A stretch of 64,000 nt of DNA from Paramecium pentaurelia (GCA_905183005.1 CAJJDO010000040.1:406385-470384); one strand, 5' to 3'; shown: positions 35,363-49,357, counted from the first letter of the stretch. Notes: generated by a model from the sequence alone, not told the origin. Numbers and translations: made by a program.

Positions 35363-38300
35363 ATGAAATGGAATTTTTTAGGGGAATTCATAAGTTTGAT
35401 CATTTAAACTAACCTATCACCATCTTTAAATAATTCTTATTTCACAACTTTTTAGATAACAGTCTACTATTTGTAGTTAACATATTTCTTAATAAGCGAA
35501 AATCATGAATACATTTATCGTTTAATTAATACTTTATCAAGAATTAGTTTGATAACTCCTTTATTTATAGAGACATATGAAATAAACATACTGATTGGAG
35601 TAATTATCATTTTAATAAATGTTATTCCATACATTATTGTAATTTATAGAAGAATTAAGAATGTGAATAAGAAAGTAGGTAATATATCTAAAAGCATATT
35701 ACAAGTATTAATATTATAATAATTTCAGATCTCAACTATGATAATAAACTTTTATTTTTTATATTTCACTTGGTTTCTGTATTTGCCTCAATTATATTAT
35801 ATTGGATGGAATTTTATCTAAACAGATATGAGTCTTGTAATTATGGCTACAATTGTTCTACTTATTACAATATTGAGTCTGACTATTTCGAATGTTTATT
35901 TTGTTAATTTTGAATTCAATGAACAACATTTAAGGAAACATTTTTCATATAATAATATAATTGCATAGACATTAGTAATTCCTATGGCTATTTTATATTT
36001 GAAAAATGATGAAATAACATAGATAGTAAGTAGGGCTTTACATGGATTAATATTATTAATGTAAATTTATGAAGCATATTTTTAATTACCTTTTGGGTAA
36101 GTTATTAATCTTATAATTTTAGATTTTCTTAATAAGGTTATATATTTAATAGAGCTCTGATGACTCATTCTGTAGTATTTCTATTTTCTTCAATCAAGGC
36201 TTAAAGTTAAGCCAGTCCTTACAGCTTGGCAACTATCATGTTAATTATGCAGCCAGTTGTATAATATTTGTTTTAAATTCTTTTTGATAGTAAAAGAGCT
36301 AATGCTTACATTTCTATAAATAAGACAAATAATCAATATTATGAGTTGTTATATATTGAAGATTTCTTTGAGCTGAGTTAATTGGCATAGAAAAATAAAA
36401 CAAAAGAGATTGAATTAATTTAGAAATTCAGTCTTCATATGAATAGATGTAATTCATCTAAATGTTAATGCAAAAGAATAGGATCATCTAAAATATTATT
36501 ATTTGATTAAACTGTTCTTTTAATATCTTGTTTATTTAAAGGCAGTTTTGAGAAACACAAATAGAATTATCAAGATTTAAGAGTTTTTGAAATATTCAGT
36601 CTTAAATTCTTAACATTTATTAATAAATACAAACATAACGCACCTAAAACTTATCAAGAATTAAAAATATTTTTTTAAAAAAAACGAGATTATTCTTTTT
36701 ATTTCATATAAATGTGTTTATTATTACAATTTATACTCTAAGCTTAAATGTAAAAAGATGAAGACTACAATATTAATAAAGAGAGTAGAGTTTCAAATGT
36801 TAAGTTATAGGTGAGTAAAAGTGAAAGAAGTATAGTTTAAAATCTTTATTAAATGGAATAGGTTAAATAATATATGATACCATTATTAACAGAGATTAGT
36901 TAATTTAAATCTTAATTTTGGAAATCATTTAAAGAGGGTAAATTTTCAGATTATATTTAAATTGAAGAATAAATTAAAAAACTATAAAAATTAAGAAATG
37001 ATGTTATGTATTAATTTAACATTTATTATTAAATATTTTATCATAATGGTAGAACATTTAATGTCTAATTTTTAAAAGTTAATGCTTTAATTAATTTATT
37101 ATTGTTTAATAATGTAAGAAAGTATTTTGAAATGGAGAAAGGTAAATAATGTTAATATAAATTTAGAAAGGAGAGAAATTTTATAATTTGAGAAAAGTAT
37201 GAATTCATTTGAAATTACTAATATAAACTTTTTTAAAGGAGAAGCAATATCAGTAAAAGTATGTATAGCCTTTGGTCCTAATATAGGAAAAGTGTTAAAT
37301 AAGGTAATATCTCCTTTGATTCCAAAATTTTTTGGATTTGGAAAATTTCCTAATCCAATGAATTCATTCATAGATTTCACAAAAGGCAATATAAATACTT
37401 TAATGCCAAATTGGTTAGAACCTATTCATGATGAAATAATGTAAAATTATATACGTAGAGGTGTTACAGCAAGAATAGGCAAGTATTTTTAAACATTTGC
37501 AAAATTATATGATAAAACATTGATAAGATGTTAAGTTTATTTGGCTCATAATTTTAGTTAAGAATTAGAAGATGATTTTACAATGATTGGATGTTTAAAA
37601 TCATTAGAAGAAGAATAACCAAAGTTTTTAGGTGATGAAGGCAAGAAATTAAAAAATATAGCATTTAAAGGAGCTTAACACATTTTATTTGATGTAAATG
37701 GAAATATAATGGGTATTACTAAAGGATTATATAAAATGATTGAAAGATTGTAGAGATTGGTAACAAATAATAAAGGAGGAACTTATCATGAAAATGAAGA
37801 TATTTTCTGTTAAAGTGGAGAGAAATCAAAATCAGAAAATTCATCAATCGAATCTGAAAGGTATTTAGATTATATATAATCAGTTATGATGTGTTTGATT
37901 AAAAATGGTCGAATACAATATTGTAGATTGATGACTTTTATAATAAAGTATTGATATGGATGATGTTACCATTTATTTCAAGAGAAATAGAATCTACAGG
38001 AATAGAATTTTTAATGAATGGATAAATTCCTCCAAAAAATAGATATGCTAATTTAATTGATTTAGAAAATGGAAATTAAGTTGTTTAAAATAAAGAAACT
38101 TATTTATTTGTTCCTGAAGATTTAAATTTGTTTGTTTAATAATATGATAAAGTGATTACAAAGATTGTAGATGATTAAAGAGTATAATCAAATAATTTTT
38201 CATCTGGAAGTGCATATAGAGGAGGATTAAGAAGTGATTATTAAGATAGTGATCAATAAAGTATTGTATAAGCAATCACAATTTTTGATGAAAAATTATG

Positions 38301-41112
38301 TGTATTCTTTTATGATGAACATTTAAAAAGACATCAAGCATTATTATTTGGATAGACTAGATAATCAGAAATGTAAAAGAGTTAAGGGAGACCTTCATCA
38401 AAATCATCTATACCTGATAAATAAACAATTAGTAGTGAGGAAGATAGTGAATAATTAAAAACAAGGGCTGAAAAAATTTATTAAGATAGATATTCAAAAT
38501 ATATTGAGAAATTTACACCATAAGATTTCAATCCTATTCCTGTTGTTTATTCTATATTTTATGAAGAATATTGTTATAAGAAAAATGATATTGATTATAA
38601 GTAATAAATGTTTGTAATTGAATTAATTGTAAATGATTAATAATTACTAAACACAGAAAAAGGATATAAAAGATAATTAAGAGAGACTATCAAATAAACA
38701 TATCAAAATTATTAATCTAAAAAGATATTATTAGAATAAAGAACAGAGGGAGAAGATTCCATGAGTATATAAGGTAATATAAGTGAATAAAAAAGTATAC
38801 ATGAAGGAGATATAATCAATTATAATTTCCCATCTCATCCATCACATTATTATGAAGATATTTATTTTGTAGAAAATAATTAGATTTTACAAACTGATTA
38901 AATATATAGTCCAAGATAAGATGGTAAGTCAGAAGGTTTGTTATTAAGTGATAGATCAAGATGGAGTAAACCTTTATTAGAGAAAGATAAAAAAACTTAA
39001 GGAAGCTAAAAAAAGAAGAGCTAAATTTCTGTTATTTCAGAACATAGTAGAGAAGAAATCTAATTTAAAGGATCCTATTCAAATTTAAAGTTTCCTGAGA
39101 AAGAAATTGCATTCAAAGCCCTGAATAGAATAAATCAGAAAAAGAAGCAGCAAGATTTTTATAATGATAATGAATCTAAAATACCTTTAGAGAGCAAAGG
39201 ATCCTAATAATAAAACTTTGAAGAATTTTAAGTTAAATATTCTGACAGTTTAAAACTTTTTGATTCTCAATATAAGATAGTTTAATAAAAAACTTCTGAT
39301 ATGAGAAATCCTAATTCATATAAAATTCAAAAATATTTGTTGATTACAACATTTATTTTAATAATAAGTTATATCATTCTTATTTCTGTTGCTGTATAAA
39401 CACAATATGATCTAAGTGGATGTTATAATTTACTTGAATTAATGATATCTACCTAAAAGTCCTATACTCAAATTACTCATAGTTTATATCGTTTGGAATT
39501 ATCAGATTTATTACAATTAAATAATATAGATATTTTAAAATAATTTTATGAAAAATAAATCTTTTCTGAATTATAAGAATTGATAGATATATAAAGTAAT
39601 TAAATTATTGAAATCAATAAGGTGGAAGTAGGCTTAGATTATTTCTATGATATAGAAGACAAAGTGTAAATTAAACCAACACTTTAATAAACTATTTAAT
39701 TTACTCTTGGTTAATTTTATAAATTAAAATAGAATGAAACAATCAATATTTACAAATATAATTCCTCTTTAACATTAGCATCAGTAGCCAATCTTTAGGG
39801 TATTGGGTAATTACCTCAAAAGGCATATGATTTTTGTTTTAATGAAAGAGTCACAAATGAAAACACTTATTAAACTCTTTTAATTATTTATATGGTTGTC
39901 ATATTCTTTTTGGTTATGATTTTATAATTTTCTCATATTCCATTAATTGGAAAATTAAGAAAGAGTCATAGAACATTTTACAAAGAAATTATTAAATTAT
40001 AAACAAATGAAGTTAATGATGAAATTGAAATATATGAAACTGTAGTAAATATATTCAAAAAATCAATTTATGAATGGATGCTTATTGATTTTGTTTAAGA
40101 ATCTTAAATGTTTGAGATAACTAGAGAACATAAAACAAATGCTTTAACTCCTGGAAGGGAAATGCATACTGACATAAGTTCAGGATAAGTTTCTTCATCT
40201 AATAAAAAGAATAGATATAAATTAATGGAAAAATTAAAGAAATCTTAAATGAGATAGGTTAAGTATTTTGTAATATTAATGGTTGGATTGTTTGTTATTT
40301 TAGCATATTTTCTAATAATATTCTTAGTTATTTTTATTTTATCAAAGGATCTATTATCTAATGTAGAAATTCTATTTAAATTTAAATTAGTTTAATCATC
40401 GTTAATTAATTTAATAAATAATATGGATTTAGTAGCATTTTCAAGTGTAAATGGTTCAATATTCGATAATATTATGTCAGTGTAAACTTATTAAACTTAT
40501 GCATCAGTGCTAAGTGGTGATACAACTGATTTTTTGGAACAATATTCAAATGAATTTCTTTCTGCACTTATCGATGATAATTTTAAATACAATCTCGATA
40601 TTATGAATTAAAACAATATTTGTGAGATAGGAATTGGAATTGATTGTGAATCAACTGATGCTATAACATTAAATCCTTGGCTTCTACCACATTATTAATA
40701 AGGATTGAAATCTTTATTGACTTAAGTTGATAAGATAATTTCTCAATATCCACAGTTTTTTTATGAAGAAAATGTGAAAAATTCATAAGATGCACTTTTA
40801 GAATTTTATTAAAGCTAGGAACATTTAATTTACATAGATTATGGAAGTGAATTAATAATTAAGGCTCAGAAGTAAATTATTGATACTGCCTATAAATAGT
40901 TTGATCAATCTTTAAATTTTTACAAATAAACTTTATTAATTTTTACTTTGAGTGTAGGCATGGCTGGATTTTGTATTATAGGTTTTTTGGGAAATCTAAT
41001 ATTAAAGATGTAAAAAGATTCAATAGAAACATGTTAGGCAGCCTTACTATTGTTATCACCTAAACGATACTTAAATAAATCAATGGGTTTATTAACATAA
41101 AAAAAGTTATGA
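35363..41112 (+). CDS. Giant multi-pass membrane protein of the TmcB (tiny macrocyst) type
   Basis: A 1,891-residue protein with three introns (26, 25 and 23 nt) and an exact frame. About ten hydrophobic helices fill the first 350 residues. A cytosolic region follows with a PAS-like section typical of ciliate TmcB-related proteins (VNALINLLLFNNVR... NTLMPNWLEPIHDEIMQNYIRRG...HILFDVNGNIMGITKGL). Then come a long disordered Ser/Lys/Gln stretch and four more membrane helices separated by two large probably extracytoplasmic loops (for example ILMVGLFVILAYFLIIFLV). Family members are thought to be membrane sensors; the ligand and output are unknown. The family call rests on the recognisable MPxxxxxxHDE motif and overall layout. 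Confidence 0.72.
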
Positions 41113-41131
41113 TTTTTTGTGTATAATTAAT

Positions 41132-42204
41132 ATGAATTAAGTTAAAAAAGATAATCCATAACAATCTAATTATGAGTAGTCTCGAATTGGAGTGGCATTT
41201 GGAGATGATTTTGAATAAGGTCCAGTTTCTTTTAGGTAATAGTTTGTGTATCAAATTGAGAGCTGAAGCACACTTTAATGAAAAAAAGGCAATGGATTAA
41301 TATGATACACTTAAGAATTAACTTGGAGATCATATTGATATTGATTGGGCTTTAGTTTGTTTTCTCAGATATTAACCTGGTAAAAAGGAGGCTTTGATTG
41401 AATCAATTACAAAAATAAAGAATAGACGTACAAAGTTATATTAAATTATTAGCTCGTTTTGAAGCTTTCGAATGTAAAATCCATTCAGATGAAACATATG
41501 TTTATTTCTCTGTGAAACTTAGAGAGGATGAAGAAAGTTAATTAAAAGGAAGTTTAGAGGTGATTTTAGAAAATGGTAATTTATTTTAGTAACTTAAGGA
41601 TTAAGAGAAATGATTAAGAATTAAGATAACTATCTAAACTTTGAATTTGATGCAAACTATGACTTTCAATAATTAGTAGAAGCTGTATCTAAAGGAGAGA
41701 GAGTTGGAGCAGCTTGTTTGAGATAAATTAGGTAAATTATATTTATAAAATAAGGGCTGAATTGAACTTATTTTTGACAAAGAACTTCTATTAGGGAATT
41801 GAAAAATTTGTAGATGGAATCGATAAGGAAGCATTAGAATCTCCTCCTTTGGCATTTCTAAAACATTTTAAGAATTTAGATATGGATTTAAGATTTAGAT
41901 CAACTGATGAATTGCCATAAGTTATCAAGAATTAGATGATCTTTGGAGAGGAATTTTAGACATTAGCAGAGGAAGAATTATAATTACCTATAAATCGTAC
42001 AAAATAAGTCAATGCTATTATGGAAGTAGTTAACAATCATTTATTTAGGCAGCTGCAGATAATGGATTCATTTATTTCACTATTTAAGATTTATGTGCTG
42101 TTAAAATAGAATCACACACACCAAAATTATCATCTTTTTTAACAAAATATGGAAAGTATTTGGCAAAATTAGTAGGATTAGGAGAATTTGTTCCAGAAGT
42201 ATGA
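41132..42204 (+). CDS. Conserved-looking hypothetical protein (317 aa)
   Basis: Only 19 bp after the preceding stop, on the same strand. Five introns (25, 25, 23, 23 and 23 nt) give 318 codons exactly; the first (41236-41260) ends GAG. The protein is soluble, acidic and well folded by composition, with few Gln runs: FGDDFEQGPVSFRAEAHFNE, WALVCFLRYQPGK, RFRSTDELPQVIKNQ and a C-terminal AADNGFIYFTIQDLCAVKI. The absence of low complexity suggests a compact conserved domain, but no family could be named. The density of introns and their exact phase make the model itself quite secure. Confidence 0.65.
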
Positions 42205-42243
42205 TAATAAAGATAATTATTAACAATAATTGTATTATTGTTC

Positions 42244-42988
42244 TCAATAATAATAACAATGGGTTATGTTATAAATTTAGTCATCTGGCCTATCAATTTC
42301 TGATTTAATGCCTGAATTTCTTCTAGTTCTTCCAGATTCATATTTAAATATAGGTCCAGAGATGTCTTCATCACATTATAAACATTTATTTAATTTTCCA
42401 TTTTTCACAAAATCTTCATTTGTAATAAAAGACACACTATTTTGATTAAGTATTTATTTATTACATACAAGGCCAAAAACATGATTTTTTTGTATTTAAA
42501 GTATTGTACAACCAAACTTAAGCACATGTATCAGTGAATCCTAATCCCTTAATACATTTTAAAAGATGATATTAAGATAAACCATACATTAAACCACACT
42601 TTCTCACAGGCCTAGTCAAATCAGTTTTAAGATAAACAGCCAAATCTTATAAAGTAGAGCATGCACCACATTTTCCTTGATGAGTCACAATGAATTAATT
42701 CTATTCTGCCTCTTCTTTTGAATTAAAGTGGTTTAAATGGTATCTAAAAAATTATGATATGATTTACATTTATTTTTCATAGTCATCATATTTAATAGCA
42801 CAAACACTTGTTGTATCTTTAAGGTTATCTGAAACTTTTAATAAATAGTTAGGATCAACAATTTCATAAGGATTTTTAGTGTATGGAAATATAGGATCTC
42901 TAATTTGTTTAGATTTAAATTCTTTTATAGCTTAATCAATATCACAACTAAGCACTGTAACTATTAGAAGGAAATGCAATTTTTACAT
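42244..42988 (-). CDS. Secreted Cys-rich protein (230 aa)
   Basis: Begins with a signal peptide (MQKLHFLLIVTVLSC) and has about ten Cys in the mature part, including HQGKCGACSTLQDLAVY, a CxxC embedded in a thiol-protein-like context, and CFWPC. Introns of 24 nt (42744-42767) and 28 nt give 231 codons exactly; the 24-nt intron is 3n without a TGA. A soluble secreted or lumenal protein with disulfides is likely. Similar CGxCSTLQDLAVY segments occur in small eukaryotic secreted proteins, but the function is not known to me. It converges with the previous gene (39 bp between stops). Confidence 0.7.
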
Positions 42989-43034
42989 TAATTATATATT
43001 AATAATATTATCAATTAAAATTACTAATTTTTTA

Positions 43035-44644
43035 TCATTCTTGTTTATCTCCTTATTTAATTAAATTATCCAAGAAATCATCACAATCTTCATCACTATC
43101 TCCTGTTTTTGTTTGTATCTTTTATTCAAATTTAGCAACTAATTATTCATCATCATCTTCACTTTCATCAGATACATTATCTTTTTATATAATTTATTAT
43201 TTATTAATGATTTCTTTTTATTCTTATTATACTTATTATTTTGGTGATGATTACTATTCTAATTATGTATTTTTAACTTATTCTGCAAATAATTATTATG
43301 GTTAAATCTCATTTTATATACTCTTATTATTTGATTATTATTATTTTTATTATGGTATCTTTTCATCTGAATCATCATAATCTTTTTTTTCTATTTCATT
43401 TCCCAAACTAAATACTTCTTCTTTTGTTTTTTATTATTATTGATGTACTTCTAATCCATCTATAATATGCTTCTCTTTTACTACTAATCCTTTACATTCT
43501 TATACAATTTATAATAATAATTAATTTGAAGACTTAGTTTCATTACTAAAAGTTTATGGTCTATCTGCAGTTTAGAATGATTTTTAATTTCCTCTTTCAA
43601 AAATAAAATCAACAAAAAAATCTTTTTCAGTTTTTATTTATGGACTTTTATCTAATTCTCTATCCCATACTCTAAGAACATTATCAAATAAAAATGAACA
43701 ATTAAACATAACTCTAAATAAAGCTACTCTTGTTTTATTATTTTCAAAGTGTTTGCATCTAACTAAAATATCATCTGATAGCTAACAAAAATTGATATGT
43801 TATTACTTCAATTCCTTTTAGATCAAATATACAACTTAAATCTCCTTATTAATAATTTTTTAGTTCTCCATCAGTCAATGAATTGAATATAGGCTTATCA
43901 TTCTTGAATAATTGAATATATGGTCTAAACATAGTACAATTTTGGACTTTAGGTATGCCAGATATTACAATAGATATTAATCTTAAACAAGAACTATTTA
44001 ATTTAAGACCATTTAACACATTTCCAACATAAGTAATATATTAATGCTAAGATGGAAATAAAGCCTAAAAATCTTTAGTGTTTGTTTTTTCACATACTCT
44101 TAATAAGCATTCTCCTGGCTAAGATTTTATAATTTATTATATTTACATAACCAGCACCCATAATAGCTAACAATGATGATATTACCATGATACTTCTACC
44201 CCTTGTTTCTTGGCAACACACAATTGCTATATTGTTCCTATCACTACTAAGAAAATAGATTATGTTTTTGCAAATCATCAATAGCTCGATCAATGGTGGA
44301 CATGGATATCCTGGATGTGAATGATTGGCAACCTACTTACTTTTTCACTCTACTTAATTGCAAAACCATTCTGTTGTAAACTCTCTTTCTCCAACATTCC
44401 AAATATAGTAATGATTCTGATGATTAGTGTTTAAATAACTCGATAATTTCTCTATTTTATCATTGGATGGATATTCCATCCAATATAATCTATTGCTTAT
44501 TGCTACTATGTCTCCTTAAATTGCTTATTTGTTTAATTTATCTATAGTATTTTAAGCAATTTATTTGGTATTAGAGGCCAGGTTTTTGTAAGAGTTTGCT
44601 ATCCCTTTAAATTTTGGAGCCAAAGAATTATACAATTTATCCAT
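43035..44644 (-). CDS. PTEN/auxilin-type phosphatase-domain plus C2 protein
   Basis: A 511-residue protein with introns of 21, 28 and 25 nt. The N-terminal domain matches the tensin/PTEN/auxilin fold: GDIVAISNRLYWMEYPSN, HYYIWNVGERE, the loop HPGYPCPPLIELLMICKNII, then the P-loop CCQETRGRS, which keeps the C-x5-R spacing but has Cys where the usual His precedes the catalytic Cys. A C2 domain follows (GDLSCIFDL...FRVMFNCSFLFDNVLRVWDRELDKS). The C-terminus is Gln-rich and acidic; no J domain was found. It may be a lipid phosphatase or a membrane-binding pseudophosphatase. Confidence 0.82.
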
Positions 44645-44658
44645 ATTAATATATAAAT

Positions 44659-45290
44659 TCACTTTTTTTTTGTAAAATCAAGAATCGTATAGCCATATTT
44701 TTTCATATGCTTTATATATTTGCGTATACTCATTCCAACGATAACAAAGAAATAGCCAAATAAAAATGGCCAATATACAGGTATATTCCATAATGGTATG
44801 TATGTACACAAATAAGACATGATTACTGAAAATACACTCTTTTACCAAGCTTTAAATTCTGATGTTGTTCTCAACAATGGTCTAAATTCTTTATCATTTA
44901 ACTCATTCTTATTACTTATCGTCGTTGGTAATTCCACAACTTTTCATATCAATTTTAAAGCTTTACAATCATTTTGGAATTAATCATCTTCATTTTCATC
45001 ATCTTCAAAATTAACTGGTGGTAAACCAAGAGGAGTGAAATATTCAATTATTAATTACAATTGATAAACACAGTATATATATGTAACAATGTAAAATCCA
45101 CCAATATTATAAATCCTATTAGCATACAATAAAATCAATAATAGATTGAAAAACCATCTAGACTTCTTATACAAAATGTATCTAATCTATTTAGTATCAT
45201 CTACCTGTCTATTTTTCTTTGATATTTCACTTTTATTCTATTAATGACTTTAAATATCAAATTTTCTTCAATTTATTCCTCAATAATCAT
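44659..45290 (-). CDS. RER1: RER1, Golgi-to-ER retrieval receptor
   Basis: RER1 returns ER membrane proteins from the early Golgi. The 192-residue model has four hydrophobic segments in the family positions, with RWFFNLLLILLYANRIYNIGGFYIVTYIYCVY, an acidic loop (NFEDDENEDD), EFRPLLRTTSEFKAW, WNIPVYWPFLFGYF and the basic C-terminus (RKYIKHMKKYGY). Family motifs GxYIVTY, EFRP and the PVxWP-like membrane segment are recognisable. Introns of 26 nt (GTG...CAG) and 27 nt (with in-frame TGA) are required; the first departs from GTA/TAG. The stop lies 14 bp upstream of the PTEN-like start on the same strand. Confidence 0.9.
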
Positions 45291-45333
45291 TGATATTAAT
45301 TGCAAAATTTAAAAAATTTAATATATATTTAAT

Positions 45334-46968
45334 TCATTTATTCTATAATCTAGGAAGTTTTATGTAAGCAGATTTATTGTCAATTTTTTATTCTAATTTT
45401 GAGATATTTTAGATTTATCTTTTTGTAGATTCAGTCTTTAATTGAGATTATGATGATCTCTAATCTAATGATGAAATCCTATAAATCATAATTATATATA
45501 TATATATACTTTTTAACACTCCCATTATTTTATCTAGATAAATCATAACTTTTTAAATAATATTTATCTTCATCATCTTCATCTTCTTCTATTAGATCTT
45601 CAGGTTTAAATTCTTCATGTAATAAAAGTCTTGGATCCAATTTATCTAACTTTTCCCAATTAACTACTTAATGGGAATTTGCATCTAAACCAATCTTCTT
45701 TAATTTTCTTTCCCTATAATTACTTGTTTTTATATAAGATGGTTCAAAAATTATTGATTTAGATCTTGATTAATCCACTTATGATATCATTTTATCTCTC
45801 AATTCTTATTTTTTTACATTCTTCCATTCTTCTACCAAAATTCTTTTAGATTTAAGTTCATCTGTTGAATAATTAACAAATTTTTGCAATTATAAACCTT
45901 CTGGTTTTCTAAATCCTTATACATCTTTTGATTCAAATGGGGTATTCAAAGATTTCAATTTTTTTTTATATTAAGTTGAATCTACTTCCATGTATCGAAA
46001 CAATTTAATTTCTGCTTTTGTCTAATCTTCTTAGTACATAAGTTTAGAGAGTTCTTTTAATAAAAGGACAAAATTCATAAAGGTAATTTCATTCTAATTT
46101 TGATTAACTCTCCTAAATAGTAGATTCTAATATATAAAAGTAAATTATATACAAGTTCTTTAAAAGTCAATATTCTTATATTTTCTTATGGATGATTCCT
46201 TGTAGAGATTGGAATCATTTTATTAGATTTATTTCCAATTGTATCATTTAAAATTCTATTTGTTTCTGTATATTTTGATTAAGTCTTGATATGATGGATT
46301 TTCTCATCTATTAATCCAAATTGTCGACAAAAGATCATAAATTTACCTTCTGTTAATGTTTAAGATTCATGATTGATTCTTGTGAAATCATCAGATGGAC
46401 CTCTTACATAGAATATTTTAGAATAGAATTTATAAACATCTTTTAAATGAGGTTCTATTTTAGACTTCGAAAAGAAAGACTCTTCTGTCTATTCAAGTTC
46501 TTTTATTAAACTAATCCCACCAAAATTACTAACATCATTCGTTATTGGTTCTATAATATTAAATTTCAATTTTTCTAATTAACCCTCAAGAGTTGACATT
46601 ATACGTTTAAGTATACCTTTATCTTTTTATTAAACACATTAAGCTTCTATTTTTTTATACCTTTCTAATTATTACTCTAAATATTCCTAAATATTTTAGT
46701 TCTAGTTTTCAATTAATACTGGGTTTTATGGTTATTATTATTATTCATTTTCTTCTTGATTTACATTCACTACTAAATTATTTATTATTTATTAATCATT
46801 TTTCAATGAATTATCATCTTTCTATTACTCACTTTTCACTTCTAATTCTTAATCTTTTTGTATAACTTCATTGTCTTCATTATTTTATTAAGACTCTTAA
46901 TTTTATTGATTTTGTGAAATTTCTCTTTCCCCTTCAGTCTCTACTGGATTTTCGTTTTAATTTTCCAT
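45334..46968 (-). CDS. Coiled-coil hypothetical protein (525 aa)
   Basis: Introns of 26 nt (GTATAT...ATTAG) and 31 nt (GTATAT...TATAG) complete 526 codons. The N-terminal 100 residues are acidic and Gln/Asn-rich (MENQNENPVETEGERE). The middle contains coiled coil and a more globular part (FYSKIFYVRGPSDDFTRINHE, GKFMIFCRQFGLIDEKIH). Near the C-terminus there is a Glu/Asp run (EEDEDDED). The globular segment suggests an ARM- or ciliary-type helical domain, but no family can be named. It is one of several minus-strand genes in tandem (43 bp to the RER1 start). Confidence 0.6.
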
Positions 46969-47126
46969 GAATAGATTCTAAATGAAATTTTTTATTTTTA
47001 TTTTAATCAATAAATAATATATTGGTCCTAAAGGTTTTTTTATGTAAAAACACTTATGAATTTAGAAAAATTGAGAACTATAATTTGTCTTATTTAACTA
47101 CTTTTTTATAAATAATTTGATAAAAT

Positions 47127-49357
47127 TCAACGAATCTTTTATCCTTTCTCTTCAATTTAGTTTTCTATTTAATTAGATTTAATTCCTTCTTTTTCTTAGA
47201 TCATATCAAATTCATTTTATTCAATTTATATGTCACCTCCATTAGCATTTATATATCCATATTTTTAGATTGAAAATTCAGAATTTGGAGAACTAGCTGA
47301 AACAGAATCCTTAACTTCATCAATCATGTAATTTTCATTTAAATTTTGAGATTATTAAGGAAGTTTAGAATATTGAGATCTAGCTTTTACAAATTTAATC
47401 TCTTCTCTTTCAATAGATTTTAATGAATATTTCTAATTTAAACTAAAGATATTACTTTATGAGATAAATCAACCATTTAATATAAAATGGTATTGTATTA
47501 AATAAAGTTGAGCAATTATTGATTCATCTTTTTATTATAATTTTCTCCTTACTATATTTTTGTATAAACTTCTAAAAGTTCTTATCCATTTTATGCCTTA
47601 ATTTAAGCTTTAAAGAAACGAGAAACTTTAGACAATTGCATCTCAATAGGAACTGAAAGAATTAATAATTTTAGATACTTTTTGAAGAGAAAGCATCTCT
47701 AAAATCCATAGGTCCTGATACTTGATTTTTAAATTAATATTTTTCTAATATAGATCCTTTCATTATTGATCTATGATAATCTTTATTAATTTTCTTTAAT
47801 GCATCTTTTTGATCTGTTATTTTTTTATAAATTACTGGTTCAGAAAAACTATTGAATAATTTCAATTAAGCATCATCAAACAAAAATAGTTTTAATGAAT
47901 CAATTTCATATAACCTTTTTACAATATTAGATAATTCAAGATCTGACATAATCTTAGATTTAGCAATTTAAGCCATAATAGTTTTTTTATCATAGGTTTT
48001 TTTGCAACAATATTTCAATATACATATATCACCCATTATCTTACTTAATTCAATTTGAATATATGTTAAAAATGAATAATCTAACTAATTTGAATATAAT
48101 TAATCTAAACCTTTTCTCTTATCTGATTTTAAACTAGATTCAAAACTATCATTTTCCTTTATTATTGTATTATCTCTAAAATCAAACTTAAACACCTAAT
48201 TCATTACTTTCACATAAGTTTCATGAGCTATATATATTTTATAAAGTATCTTTGCGAAACCTAAAATAGCCACAGTTAATCCAGAAGCTTAAGATACAGC
48301 ATCAAGGAATACACTAAAAGGTTCACTCTTTGAAGCAAAGAAATATTGAGAATCAGAAGAAGTCCTTAAATAAAAAGAACATAATTCTTCTGTTGTATTA
48401 AGTGTCATAGGATATTATCTTCTCTCTTATTTTTCAACTTTAGAAGATCTAAAGATTCTAGTTCTTGCTTCTTCATTATTTGTTAAAGAACTAAAAATAT
48501 TTTTACTATTAATCAAATCAATTAGGATTGGTTATAAAAATATGTCTTCACCATTTGCTATTCCTACATTTAATCTCCAAAAAACTATATAAGCTTTTTC
48601 TTCAGAAGGTTGTGTCATATTTAAAGTCTATTTAATTTTAGAATCTTAAATGAAAATATTAACATTAATTCTAAAAAAATCTTAATAAAATGATTACCCT
48701 TTGTTTAATAAACTTTCAATTTAATCTATAGATTTACAATTAATAGAATTACTACACTTAAGAACTGAAACTTTTAAATAGTTATATGTTGAATCAAAAA
48801 ATGAACCAGATAATTTATAGCTTCCATCAAAACATATGAATTTATGTTTCTAATCATCTGAAATAGATTATGAATTGAATTTAAATTAATCAATGATATT
48901 TGAAGAACATTTAGAAACATTAAGCTAGTTTATTTCTCTTTTATATTGGGATGTATTTAATGGTCTTACTTATTTAACATATTCAACTCTAAATTATAAA
49001 TATCTATGATTGATATTAATTATATACGTCTAAAATTCTTAATCATAATTAATGATTTCTCCACTTTAAGCATAAGATAGCTATAATAAAAAACGAGAAG
49101 TATTTTAATCTAAATATTAAAAATCACTGGCTGTTTATGTTCCTGCATAAATTGATCCAGATTTTGAAATTGAGGAAATAAAGATGCTTATTGTATAAAC
49201 AATCATTAGTACTAAAATTGTAATTGAAAAAAAACCCCCTTAATTAAATATTTTGGATACCTAGTTTTGTCAATGATTTTTAACTCTTTGTTACATTAAA
49301 TTCATAAGGAGTGACAAGCATATCTATATGTCTTAAATATTTTTAAAATTTAGGCAT
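47127..49357 (-). CDS. Two-pass membrane protein with large extracytoplasmic domain
   Basis: A 719-residue model with introns of 22, 26 and 23 nt. A short cytosolic head (MPKFQKYLRHIDMLVTPYEF) leads into a transmembrane helix (FFSITILVLMIVYTISIFI). Next is a roughly 330-residue domain with several Cys (for example LKCSNSINCKS) that should face outside or a lumen. A second membrane helix (ASGLTVAILGFAKILYKIYI) is followed by a long polar cytosolic tail with coiled coil. The layout matches the many two-pass surface proteins of ciliates. No catalytic or channel signature was seen; possible sensor or adhesion role is speculation. Confidence 0.68.

Noticed and set aside
37099..37389. Minus-strand 96-codon frame
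   Set aside because: Antisense to the PAS-like part of the giant membrane protein, whose frame is far longer and spliced correctly.
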